Below, piece by piece: positions 8,394-15,664 of a stretch of DNA of 64,000 nt. The stretch lies in the NCBI RefSeq assembly GCF_001428895.1, contig NZ_LMJA01000001.1:311150-375149 (forward strand), given 5' to 3'. How positions within the stretch are numbered: position 1 is the stretch's first letter; every line of letters begins with the position of its first letter. A program made the translations under genes and the position numbers. The stretch comes from Mycobacterium sp. Root265. Lineage in GTDB: Bacteria; Actinomycetota; Actinomycetes; Mycobacteriales; Mycobacteriaceae. The notes under the pieces are model-generated. The model had not been told where the DNA came from, made no database searches, and saw only the letters and a list, made by a program, of their open reading frames with translations.

Positions 8394-10540
8394 CGGTGAC
8401 GACGCTGGCCTACATCCCCAGCCCGGCGCAGGGTGTCTGGTTCATCGGTCCCGTCCCGCTGCGCGCATACGCGCTGTGCATCATCATCGGCATCGTCGCG
8501 GCGCTGGTCATCGGTGACCGCCGGTGGGAGGCCCGCGGCGGCGAACGTGGCGTCATCTACGACATCGCGTTGTGGGCGGTGCCTTTCGGCCTGGTCGGTG
8601 GGCGGATCTATCACGTGCTGACCGACTGGCCGACCTACTTCGGCGCCGGTGGCGCGGGATTGGGTGCGGCGTTCCGGATCTGGGACGGCGGCCTGGGTAT
8701 CTGGGGCGCGGTGGCCCTCGGTGGCGTCGGCGCGTGGATCGGCTGCCGGCAGCGCGGAATTCCGTTGCCCGCGTTCGGCGATGCGATTGCACCGGGAATC
8801 ATTCTGGCGCAGGCGATCGGCCGGTTGGGTAACTACTTCAACCAGGAGCTGTACGGGCGGGCAACGACCCTGCCGTGGGGTCTGGAGATCTACGAACGCC
8901 GTGACGCCGCTGGGTTCCGCGACTCTCTGAACGGTGTGTCGACAGGGGAGTTGGTCGGTGTCGTCCATCCGACGTTCCTGTACGAACTGCTGTGGAATCT
9001 GCTGATCTTTGCGTTGCTGATCTGGATCGACCGGCGCTACAAGCTCGGCCACGGCAAGGTGTTCGCGCTGTATGTCGCCGGGTACTGCCTGGGCCGGTTC
9101 TGGATCGAGTTGATGCGCAGTGATACCGCGACGCTGATCGCCGGGATCCGGGTCAACTCGTTCACCTCGACGTTCATCTTCATTGCGGCCGTGGTCTACG
9201 TCATGGTGGCGCCCAAGGGTCGCGAGGATCCGGAATCGCTGCGTGGCAAGGACAACGACGACGAGGAGTCGGCGGTTGACGAGGTGGCCACCGAGGTGAT
9301 CGCGGTGGGTGCCGGCGCGGGTGTGGTCGCTGCCGCCAAGGTCGCTGGTGCTGCCGAAGTCGAGGACTCGGACAAAGCCGATCCCGTCGAGGAAGCCAAG
9401 GTGGCCGACGCCGCCGACGAGGCTGACGAGGTGGAAGAGCCGGTCGAGACGGAAGTTCTCGTGGTCGCCGAGCCCGAGCCCGAGGGTGACTCTGTGGCTG
9501 CTGCCGAGGCAGCAGTCGAAGAACCGGTCGAAGCGACCGTGACCGATGCCGATGGCGATGCACTGGAGACCTCGGCCGCGGAGGTGACCTCGGAAGCCGC
9601 GGTGTCTGAGGCTTTGACCGCACAGGCGCCTGTGGCCGCCGATGAGCCGGCGCAGGTTGGGGAATCCGCTGCTGCTGACGAGGCTGAGGCCGAGGAGCCT
9701 GTTGTCGAGGCTGAGTCCGCTGACGTTGAGGAGTCACCCGAGGCTGAGGCAGCGGACGCATCGGTTGCTGCCGAGACCGAGGCCGAGGCTGAGGCCGAGT
9801 TGGCTGAGAGCGACTCCGACGAAGCGGCAGTGTCTGAGGCTCAGACCGAAGAGCCCGCCGCCGACGCCGAAGAGGAGCCTGCCGCAGATGAGCCGGCAGA
9901 GCCTGAGGTGGAGGAGTCACCCGAGGCTGAGGCAGCCGACGCATCGGTTGCTGCCGAGACCGAGGCCGAGGCCGAGGTGGCTGAGACCGACTCCGATGAA
10001 GCGGCAGTGTCTGAGGCTGAGACTGAAGAGCCCCCCGCCGCGGAGGTGACATCGGAAGCCGCGGTTTCCGAGGTCTTGACCGCACAGCCGCCTGTGGCCG
10101 CCGATGAGCCGGCGCAGGTTGGGGAATCCGCTGCTGCTGACGAGGCTGAGGCCGAAGAGCCTGTTGTCGAGGCTGAGTCCGCTGACGTTGAGGAGTCACC
10201 CGAGGCTGAGGCGGCCGACGCATCGGTTGCCGGCGACGATCCTGCTCTAGCTGAGGGATCCGCCGAGACCGAAGAGCCCGCCGCCGACGCCGACGCCGAA
10301 GAGGAGCCTGCCGCAGATGAGCCGGCAGAGCCTGAGGTGGAGGAGGCTGAGGGCGACGAGCTGACCGAGGCCGATGAACCATCGGCCGACGAGACCGAGA
10401 CTGAGAGCGAGCCGGACTCCGCTGCTACGGATTCCGCGGCCGACGCACCTGCCGAAGCCGCACCTGCCGAATCCAGCAGGGAGACAAAGAGCCTCGGCGA
10501 ACGATTCCGCAAGCCGCGGTGGTTCCGCCGCAACAGCTGA
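8390..10540 (+). CDS. lgt: Prolipoprotein diacylglyceryl transferase with long acidic repeat tail
   Basis: Transfers diacylglycerol from phosphatidylglycerol to the lipobox cysteine of prolipoproteins, at the cytoplasmic membrane. Residues 1-275 are the polytopic Lgt core, with WDGGLGIWGA in the HGGL position, the signature GRLGNYFNQELYG and GRFWIELMRSD. Residues from about 280 to 700 are a highly acidic, low-complexity tail of Glu, Ala, Asp, Val and Ser, built from internal repeats. A basic end, GERFRKPRWFRRNS, follows. At 716 residues it is much longer than usual Lgt (about 280) and longer than M. tuberculosis Lgt (about 468), which also has an extension. It is the last gene of the trp cluster and ends 5 bp from a convergent gene. 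Confidence 0.93.
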   Translation: MTVTTLAYIPSPAQGVWFIGPVPLRAYALCIIIGIVAALVIGDRRWEARGGERGVIYDIALWAVPFGLVGGRIYHVLTDWPTYFGAGGAGLGAAFRIWDGGLGIWGAVALGGVGAWIGCRQRGIPLPAFGDAIAPGIILAQAIGRLGNYFNQELYGRATTLPWGLEIYERRDAAGFRDSLNGVSTGELVGVVHPTFLYELLWNLLIFALLIWIDRRYKLGHGKVFALYVAGYCLGRFWIELMRSDTATLIAGIRVNSFTSTFIFIAAVVYVMVAPKGREDPESLRGKDNDDEESAVDEVATEVIAVGAGAGVVAAAKVAGAAEVEDSDKADPVEEAKVADAADEADEVEEPVETEVLVVAEPEPEGDSVAAAEAAVEEPVEATVTDADGDALETSAAEVTSEAAVSEALTAQAPVAADEPAQVGESAAADEAEAEEPVVEAESADVEESPEAEAADASVAAETEAEAEAELAESDSDEAAVSEAQTEEPAADAEEEPAADEPAEPEVEESPEAEAADASVAAETEAEAEVAETDSDEAAVSEAETEEPPAAEVTSEAAVSEVLTAQPPVAADEPAQVGESAAADEAEAEEPVVEAESADVEESPEAEAADASVAGDDPALAEGSAETEEPAADADAEEEPAADEPAEPEVEEAEGDELTEADEPSADETETESEPDSAATDSAADAPAEAAPAESSRETKSLGERFRKPRWFRRNS
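9578..9768 (+). repeat. Direct repeat copy 1 in the lgt tail
   Basis: A 191-bp unit nearly identical to 10040-10230, offset by exactly 462 bp (154 codons), so the frame is kept. Only a handful of bases differ, which suggests a recent in-frame duplication or gene conversion. It encodes the part of the tail from AEVTSEAAVSEALTAQ to EESPEAEAADASV. Confidence 0.9.
10040..10230 (+). repeat. Direct repeat copy 2 in the lgt tail
   Basis: Second copy of the 191-bp unit at 9578-9768. A shorter sub-repeat encoding EESPEAEAADASVA occurs three times, with first codons at 9728, 9911 and 10190. The tail is therefore a mosaic of nested duplications. Confidence 0.9.
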
Positions 10541-10545
10541 CCGGC

Positions 10546-12195
10546 CTAGGGATCCTCATCAGGGGGTCTGAGCAGTTCCTCCGGATGATGGAAATGGTTC
10601 AGGGTGTCCTGACCGACATCGAGCAACGGTGGCGGGTGCCAGTGGACGCGGCCATCGTTGCCGATCGAATTGGTCCATCCGGTTTCGAAGGCCAGCTGGT
10701 TGTCCGACCCGCACCCGAGTCCGAGACCGGTGATATCGGTGCGGCCCCCACGGGCCCAGTCCAGGTCGGCATGCATCCCCTCGCAATCGATACCCGCGAC
10801 AGGGCAGTTCGGCATGGTGCACCCGCGGTCACGGGAGATCATCACCAAGCGCTGCGCTTTGGAGGCCAGGCGCTTGGTTCGTCCCAGGTATAACGGTTCA
10901 GCCGTGTGCTCCCGATACACGATCAGGTAATGGTGGGCATGGGCGGCCAGCCGGATCAGGTCGCGGATGGGCATCGTCGTCCCCGCAGAAGTCCTGGCAA
11001 TTCCGGCCGCATCCTGCAATTCGCCCAAGGTGGTCGACACGACGACGGTCACCGGCAGACCGCCATGCTGGCCGAGCCGCTTGGACATCAAGGCATCACG
11101 CATCACCGCTTTGAGGGCGTCATGGTTGCGCTGGGCTTTGGTGCGGGTGTCGCGGGCTGCTGCGGTCAGGTTGTCGGGAACGGCATCGAACGCCGAACGG
11201 CGCTCGGCCAGCTCGTCGGTCGACAACCCTGCGTCAGCCATCGCGTCATCCAGTGCGGTCCGGCGTTCGGCAAAGGGCTCCGGCGGATGGTCGATCAACT
11301 CGGCAAGCACGCTGGCGTCGTTGGGAAACCAATTCTCCTCGGGCGGCACCGGAGTCGGCTCGGCTGGCCTTGGTTCGGCCGGCGCCTCCGGCGGCATCGG
11401 CTCCGCGGCCGGTGACACCCCGGCGTCATCCATCAGCGGATTCGGCACCGGATTGTTCACCGGCTCGGCGTCGGCGGGATTGTTCACTCCCGGTGCACCC
11501 CAGACCTGGGTGATGGTCTTCAGATAGGCGCCCAACTCGGCGTCGACGTGGCCGCTGACCCGGATCATCCCATCGACATCCTGACGCCCGAAGGTGATTC
11601 CGCGCTTGCGCGTGGCCAGGTCCGGACCGTCCCCGTCCGGATTGAGGGTGTTGAGCGCGTACGTCGCGAGTTCACGGAGCGTATGCGGGGTGATCCCGGC
11701 CGCGGCGGTGGCCAGCACGCCTTCCAGTTCGGCGCACGCAGCCGGGTCGGCGTGTTTGGCGGCGGTGGTCAGCGCCTTGCGGATCTCCCGCACGTGATCG
11801 CGGTTGATGGCCCCGGCGGCCAGTGCGTCCGCACAGGCCGGCAACGCAGCCTCCAAGAGCTCGCCGTCCATCCCATGGCGCGGCCCGAGGTCGCGCGAAT
11901 CCGCAATGCGGCGGTCGGCCTCGTCCTTGGAGATCCGCATCCGGGTGCACAAGATCTCCGGCCAGGACCGCGCACCAATGTCTTTCGGGGTCGCCTGGGC
12001 CTGTAGTGCCGCCAGGATCCGGTGATCCGCCACGGCGGTGGTCCGCGCCCGATGCTCGCGCCGGGACTGCAACTCGAACAACTCGGCCGGCGTCATCCGC
12101 GCGAAATCCAGTGCGGCCAACTGCTCGCACGCCGAATCGTAGGCATCGAAGGCCGCCAGCACGTCCTCCCGATCCGCTACCCGATTCGCAAGCAT
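10546..12195 (-). CDS. DUF222 / HNH endonuclease, 13E12 repeat family
   Basis: A 549-residue protein. The N-terminal two thirds is the helical DUF222 domain (ALDFARMTPAELFELQSRREH, then a proline- and glutamate-rich stretch at about 245-285). The C-terminus is the HNH-like part: CTMPNCPVAGIDCEGMHADL, then DWARGGRTDITGL and CGSDNQLAFETGW. The final Cys/His pair of a standard HNH is replaced by CGSDNQ, as is common in the 13E12 family. These genes are multicopy in mycobacteria and are often treated as repeat elements; nuclease activity is generally unproven. It sits between the trp block and the nitrate cluster, convergent to lgt with 5 bp between stops. An SOS-box-like dyad covers its start codon. 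Confidence 0.85.
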   Translation of the reverse strand: MLANRVADREDVLAAFDAYDSACEQLAALDFARMTPAELFELQSRREHRARTTAVADHRILAALQAQATPKDIGARSWPEILCTRMRISKDEADRRIADSRDLGPRHGMDGELLEAALPACADALAAGAINRDHVREIRKALTTAAKHADPAACAELEGVLATAAAGITPHTLRELATYALNTLNPDGDGPDLATRKRGITFGRQDVDGMIRVSGHVDAELGAYLKTITQVWGAPGVNNPADAEPVNNPVPNPLMDDAGVSPAAEPMPPEAPAEPRPAEPTPVPPEENWFPNDASVLAELIDHPPEPFAERRTALDDAMADAGLSTDELAERRSAFDAVPDNLTAAARDTRTKAQRNHDALKAVMRDALMSKRLGQHGGLPVTVVVSTTLGELQDAAGIARTSAGTTMPIRDLIRLAAHAHHYLIVYREHTAEPLYLGRTKRLASKAQRLVMISRDRGCTMPNCPVAGIDCEGMHADLDWARGGRTDITGLGLGCGSDNQLAFETGWTNSIGNDGRVHWHPPPLLDVGQDTLNHFHHPEELLRPPDEDP

Positions 12196-12201
12196 GTTCG
12201 A
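12186..12201. promoter_or_regulatory. lexA box: SOS-box-like dyad over the HNH start codon
   Basis: TCGCAAGCATGTTCGA resembles the mycobacterial LexA box TCGAAC-N4-GTTCGA: one half is perfect (GTTCGA) and the other matches at 4 of 6 positions. It covers the ATG at 12195-12193. Some 13E12-family genes of M. tuberculosis are reported to carry SOS boxes, which raises the plausibility. LexA binding here is an inference. Confidence 0.4.
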
Positions 12202-12233
12202 ATTCTATCGAGAAATGCCGGCACGCAAAGACG

Positions 12234-12261
12234 TTGTCCACAGGCAGAATGCCTATCCACA
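12234..12261. promoter_or_regulatory. Two DnaA-box-like nonamers
   Basis: TTGTCCACA at 12234-12242 matches the actinobacterial DnaA-box consensus exactly, and CTATCCACA at 12253-12261 differs from TTATCCACA by one base. They lie on the same strand 19 bp apart, in the 117-bp gap between the HNH gene and nirD. No replication gene is nearby, so this is not a chromosomal origin. They may belong to the 13E12 element or affect the HNH promoter. Confidence 0.35.
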
Positions 12262-12312
12262 GATCCAGAAAAAGTATTGGCGCGCAACCACTTCGAGGAG
12301 TACGCGCAGCAG

Positions 12313-12609
12313 CTACGTGCTGATCTGGATCCGGCCGTCGACCTCGGAAACCGGATAGCTGCGCACCGGTGCGCCACCGGCGGCCTCGACACCGGTGCAC
12401 ATGTCGTAGGTCGCGCCATGGAGCGGGCACACCACCACGGATTCGTCAGCCAGCCCGTCCGCCAAGGGGCCCCCCTTGTGCGGGCACACCGCGTCCAGCG
12501 CGCGCAACGACCCGTCGCGCAACCGGAACACCGCGATCTGGCTGTCCGCCACGGCGAACGTCCGGCCCTCACCCACCGGAACCTGGGAGACCGGCCCGAG
12601 ATCACTCAT
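12313..12609 (-). CDS. nirD: Nitrite reductase small subunit, Rieske-type
   Basis: Small subunit of assimilatory NADH-nitrite reductase, the partner of NirB. The 98-residue Rieske-fold protein keeps the full [2Fe-2S] ligand set: CPHKGG (Cys42, His44) and CPLHGATYD (Cys61, His64). Some enterobacterial NirD proteins have lost these ligands. The ATG at 12609 overlaps the nirB TGA as ATGA, so MSDLGPVSQV is the true N-terminus rather than the longer in-frame reading through nirB. It is the last gene of the leftward nitrite operon. Confidence 0.93.
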   Translation of the reverse strand: MSDLGPVSQVPVGEGRTFAVADSQIAVFRLRDGSLRALDAVCPHKGGPLADGLADESVVVCPLHGATYDMCTGVEAAGGAPVRSYPVSEVDGRIQIST

Positions 12610-15119
12610 CGCACCGGCACCTGCGGCAGCGGCAACAACGGCAGCGACGTCCGGAACTGCCCCTCGGTCGCGGGTTCCCGTCCGTCCAACCACGGATCCC
12701 GGTATGCGTCAATCGATTTCTGCATCCGCGCATCCAGTCCCTCGGCGAGCCCCTCGGTGTCCTCGACCACCACCGCCCGAATGTGATCGATGCCCACCCT
12801 CGGCACCCACGCGTAGGTCCGCTCCAGCCAGTTCGCATCCTCGCGGTAGTACTGCAGGAAGCGGCCGGTCAGTGTCATCACCTCGTCGGCGGAGTCGACG
12901 GTGGCCATCAGATCGCCCTTGCGGATATGGGCGCCCGCAGCACCGCCGACGTAGATCTCCCAGCGTCCCCCGTCGACAGCCACCACACCGAGGTCCTTGC
13001 ACAGCGACTCGGCGCAGTTGCGCGGACACCCGGTCACGGCGAGTTTCATCTTGGCCGGGCTGGCCAGACCCTGGAACCGCTCCTCAAGGGCAATGCCGAG
13101 CGCGGTCGAATCGCCCACACCGAACCGGCAGAAGTCGCTGCCCACACAGGTTTTCACGGTCCGGAAGCTCTTGCCGTAGGCGTAGCCGGATGGCATCTCC
13201 AGATCAGCCCATACCCCGGGCAGATCCTCTTTGCGGATACCCAGCAGATCGATGCGTTGTCCGCCCGTGCATTTGATCATCGGGATGGCGTACTTGTCGG
13301 CCACATCGGCGATGCGCCGCAACTGCCACGCGCTCGTCACGCCGCCCTTCATCTGCGGGACCACCGAGAAGGTACCGTCCCGCTGGATGTTGGCGTGCAC
13401 CCGGTCGTTGATGAACCGCGAATCCCGCTCGTCGACGAACTCGTCGGCCCACATCATCTCCAACAGCGACGCCAGCGCCATCTTCGATCCGGCGTCGTGT
13501 TTCCCGTCGGGTGCCAGCGCGTTGAATACCGAAGAGACCGAATGTAGTTGCAATTCGCGGATCAACCGCATCAGCTCCGGCTTGGCGTACGGCACACCGG
13601 GTACGTACCAGGACGCCGACGGATCCTCGGTGACCGCACCGTCCGCGGCCCATTCGACGACCTGCCCGACCAGTTCCTTGCACGACCCACAGCCCTTGCC
13701 GGCCTTGGTCTGCGCCATGACGCCGGTCACCGAGGTGGTGCCGGCCCTGACGCACGCCACCAGCGCACCCTTGGACACGCCGTTGCAGTTGCACACCTGC
13801 GCGTCCTCGGCCAGTTCGGCCACGCCGACGGCGATATCCGGTGTGCCGATGTCGAACATCAGCGCCACCCGCTCGTCGGGCAACGGCAGCCCGTTGTCGA
13901 AGGCCTGGGTCAGGAACGACACCTTGCTGACGTCGCCGATCAGCGTGGCGCCCACCAGCTTCCCATCCCGGATGACGATGGTCTTGTACACACCGTGCTT
14001 GGGTTCGGAGTACTGGACGAACTCATCGTCGGGATGTTCGGGTCCCTTGACCCCCATCGACGCGACGTCCACACCGGCCACCTTCAGCTTGGTCGCCACC
14101 CGCGAACCGTGGTAGGCGGCTTTGCTGTCGGTGCCGGTCAGATGGTCGGCCAGGACCTTCGCCTGCTCCCACAGCGGTGCGACCAGACCGTAGACCTGCC
14201 CGCGGTGCTGTGCGCATTCGCCGACCACGTAGATATCGTCATCGTCGACCGAACGCATGTGGTCGTCGGTGACGATGGCGCGCTCGACGGTGAGCCCGGC
14301 GCGTTGCGCCAGTCCGACATTGGGCCGGATGCCCGCCGCGATCACCAGCATGTCGCACTCCAGCCGCTCACCGTCGGCGAACACGATGCCGGTCAGCTTG
14401 CCATCCTCGACCAGCACCTCGGTCGTCCGCTTCGATGTGTGCACGCCGATACCCAGGCCCTCCACCGACTTGCGCAGGATGTTGCCGGCGGGGTCGTCGA
14501 GTTGGGCGTTCATCAGCGTGGACGCCGCATGCACCACATCCACTGCCAATCCGCGGCTCTGCAGCCCGCGGGCGGCCTCGAGCCCGAGCAGTCCGCCGCC
14601 GATGACGACGGCCTTGGTGCGGTGGGCGGCCTCGGCGATCATCGCCGAGGTGTCATCGAGGGTGCGGAAACCGAAGACGCCGTCGGCCATGTTCTTGTCG
14701 TCGGCCCACAGGCCGGTCATCGGCGGAAAGAAGGACCGGCTGCCGGTGGCCAGGATCAGCTTGTCGTATCGCACCCGGGAGCCGTCGTCGGCGAGCACCA
14801 TGTGACCGAAGGAATCGATGCGCACCACCCGCACCCCGGCCCGCAGGTCGATGTGGTTGTCGGTGTACCAGTCCAGCGCGTTGAGGTAGATCTCGGACGG
14901 ATCATCCTTACCGGCAAGAACATTCGACAGCAGAATCCTGTTGTAGTTGCCGTAGGGTTCGTCGCCGAACACCGTGATGTCGAACTTCTCGCCGCCGCCC
15001 CGAGCCAGCACATCCTCAATGGCGCGGATGCCGGCCATACCGTTGCCGACCACCACCAGGCGCGCCTTCGCGGTGGACGCCGGACGGCCGGTGCGAATGA
15101 CTGCTTCGGTGACGGTCAT
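12606..15119 (-). CDS. nirB: NAD(P)H-nitrite reductase large subunit
   Basis: Six-electron reduction of nitrite to ammonium in the cytoplasm. The 837 residues contain, in order: a FAD-binding GNGMAG site near residue 28; an NAD-binding VVIGGGLLGLEAA site near 172; a BFD-type [2Fe-2S] domain near 440-485 (CNC ... KGCGSCKEL); and a siroheme/[4Fe-4S] domain with CVGSDFC near 656 and CPRNC near 696. That is the full NirB layout. The ATG at 15119 directly abuts the TAG of the upstream 117-residue gene, and nirD overlaps downstream. The cluster also holds narK and nasN, so the cell can take nitrate all the way to ammonium. Confidence 0.95.
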   Translation of the reverse strand: MTVTEAVIRTGRPASTAKARLVVVGNGMAGIRAIEDVLARGGGEKFDITVFGDEPYGNYNRILLSNVLAGKDDPSEIYLNALDWYTDNHIDLRAGVRVVRIDSFGHMVLADDGSRVRYDKLILATGSRSFFPPMTGLWADDKNMADGVFGFRTLDDTSAMIAEAAHRTKAVVIGGGLLGLEAARGLQSRGLAVDVVHAASTLMNAQLDDPAGNILRKSVEGLGIGVHTSKRTTEVLVEDGKLTGIVFADGERLECDMLVIAAGIRPNVGLAQRAGLTVERAIVTDDHMRSVDDDDIYVVGECAQHRGQVYGLVAPLWEQAKVLADHLTGTDSKAAYHGSRVATKLKVAGVDVASMGVKGPEHPDDEFVQYSEPKHGVYKTIVIRDGKLVGATLIGDVSKVSFLTQAFDNGLPLPDERVALMFDIGTPDIAVGVAELAEDAQVCNCNGVSKGALVACVRAGTTSVTGVMAQTKAGKGCGSCKELVGQVVEWAADGAVTEDPSASWYVPGVPYAKPELMRLIRELQLHSVSSVFNALAPDGKHDAGSKMALASLLEMMWADEFVDERDSRFINDRVHANIQRDGTFSVVPQMKGGVTSAWQLRRIADVADKYAIPMIKCTGGQRIDLLGIRKEDLPGVWADLEMPSGYAYGKSFRTVKTCVGSDFCRFGVGDSTALGIALEERFQGLASPAKMKLAVTGCPRNCAESLCKDLGVVAVDGGRWEIYVGGAAGAHIRKGDLMATVDSADEVMTLTGRFLQYYREDANWLERTYAWVPRVGIDHIRAVVVEDTEGLAEGLDARMQKSIDAYRDPWLDGREPATEGQFRTSLPLLPLPQVPVR

Positions 15120-15473
15120 CTACACCTCGACCAGGCCGAGATCGAGAATGACTGTGCCCGAGCATCCCTCGGGCGCGGAGATGTGCAACTCGAGCACCGT
15201 GTCGGCCAGCAGATCCTCGACGACGCGCAGTGCGACGTGGGTGGCGCCCCTGGCGGCAATGGGGAAGTAGCGCATCGGGACACCGTCGCGGACCAGCACC
15301 ACCGAGACCATCTGTTTGGTCGAGTTCCCGCCGCGGAAGTAGACCGGTTGGGTGACGATGCCCGCGGGCACGACGTATTTCAACGTGTCGTGGATCGGCA
15401 CCGGCTTGTCCAAACCGGCCCCTTCGAAGGGAAAGGCGCCCTGCAGGAACTGTGGTGTGCTGCCATCGCTCAT
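15120..15473 (-). CDS. Conserved small protein leading the nirBD operon
   Basis: A 117-residue soluble protein with no signal peptide or membrane helix. It looks beta-rich (KQMVSVVLVRDGVPMRYFPI, HVALRVVEDLL, TVLELHISAPEGCSGTVIL) and has one cysteine. I do not recognise a named family. Its TAG is immediately followed by the nirB ATG, so it is the first gene of the leftward nir operon, 192 bp from the divergent nitrate transporter. A role in nitrite reductase assembly, cofactor supply or regulation is suggested only by position. Confidence 0.75.
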   Translation of the reverse strand: MSDGSTPQFLQGAFPFEGAGLDKPVPIHDTLKYVVPAGIVTQPVYFRGGNSTKQMVSVVLVRDGVPMRYFPIAARGATHVALRVVEDLLADTVLELHISAPEGCSGTVILDLGLVEV

Positions 15474-15498
15474 GCTTCAGCGAAGCTAAGGGGCGTTT

Positions 15499-15514
15499 GT
15501 TTCGGATTCGTTTC
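15499..15514 (-). promoter_or_regulatory. GlnR-box-like site, nir operon side
   Basis: On the minus strand this reads GAAAC-n6-GAAAC, the AC-n9-AC spacing of the GlnR box (gTnAC-n6-GnAAC). It lies 26 bp before the first nir-operon ATG, just upstream of a possible -10 (TTAGCT, 15489-15484). GlnR is the known activator of nitrate and nitrite genes in mycobacteria, acting with NnaR. Its use here is inferred from the pattern and location. Confidence 0.5.
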
Positions 15515-15577
15515 AGAAGTGCGTCGCCCATGAATACCGTGGCGCACCGAGCGGGATACGCCCGATGTGAGTAGGTG

Positions 15578-15593
15578 TTGACAAACCCGACAC
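15578..15593 (+). promoter_or_regulatory. GlnR-box-like site, narK side
   Basis: TTGAC-aaaccc-GACAC has the AC-n9-AC spacing of a GlnR box. It is about 30 bp upstream of a second dyad, GAAAC-ATA-GTTTC (15620-15632), which overlaps the probable narK -10 (CATAGT, 15624-15629). The lack of a good -35 for that -10 fits an activator-dependent promoter. NnaR or GlnR binding is inferred. Confidence 0.5.
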
Positions 15594-15664
15594 GGTGGGG
15601 CAACCGAGGCGGAATGGCCGAAACATAGTTTCTCCTCAACCGATTCCGCTTCTGGGAGGAACTA

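Noticed and set aside
9578-10230. Spaced repeats resembling an array
   Set aside because: The repeats are in frame, coding and long (191 bp), with no regular short spacers. This is a protein repeat in lgt, not a CRISPR array, and no cas genes are present.
9201-10382. 393-residue arginine/proline-rich frame antisense to the lgt tail
   Set aside because: It mirrors the repetitive Glu/Ala codons of lgt on the other strand. It has no ribosome site, no family resemblance and extreme composition.
12234-12261. Chromosomal replication origin
   Set aside because: Only two DnaA-like nonamers occur, with no AT-rich unwinding region and no dnaA, dnaN or gyrB nearby.
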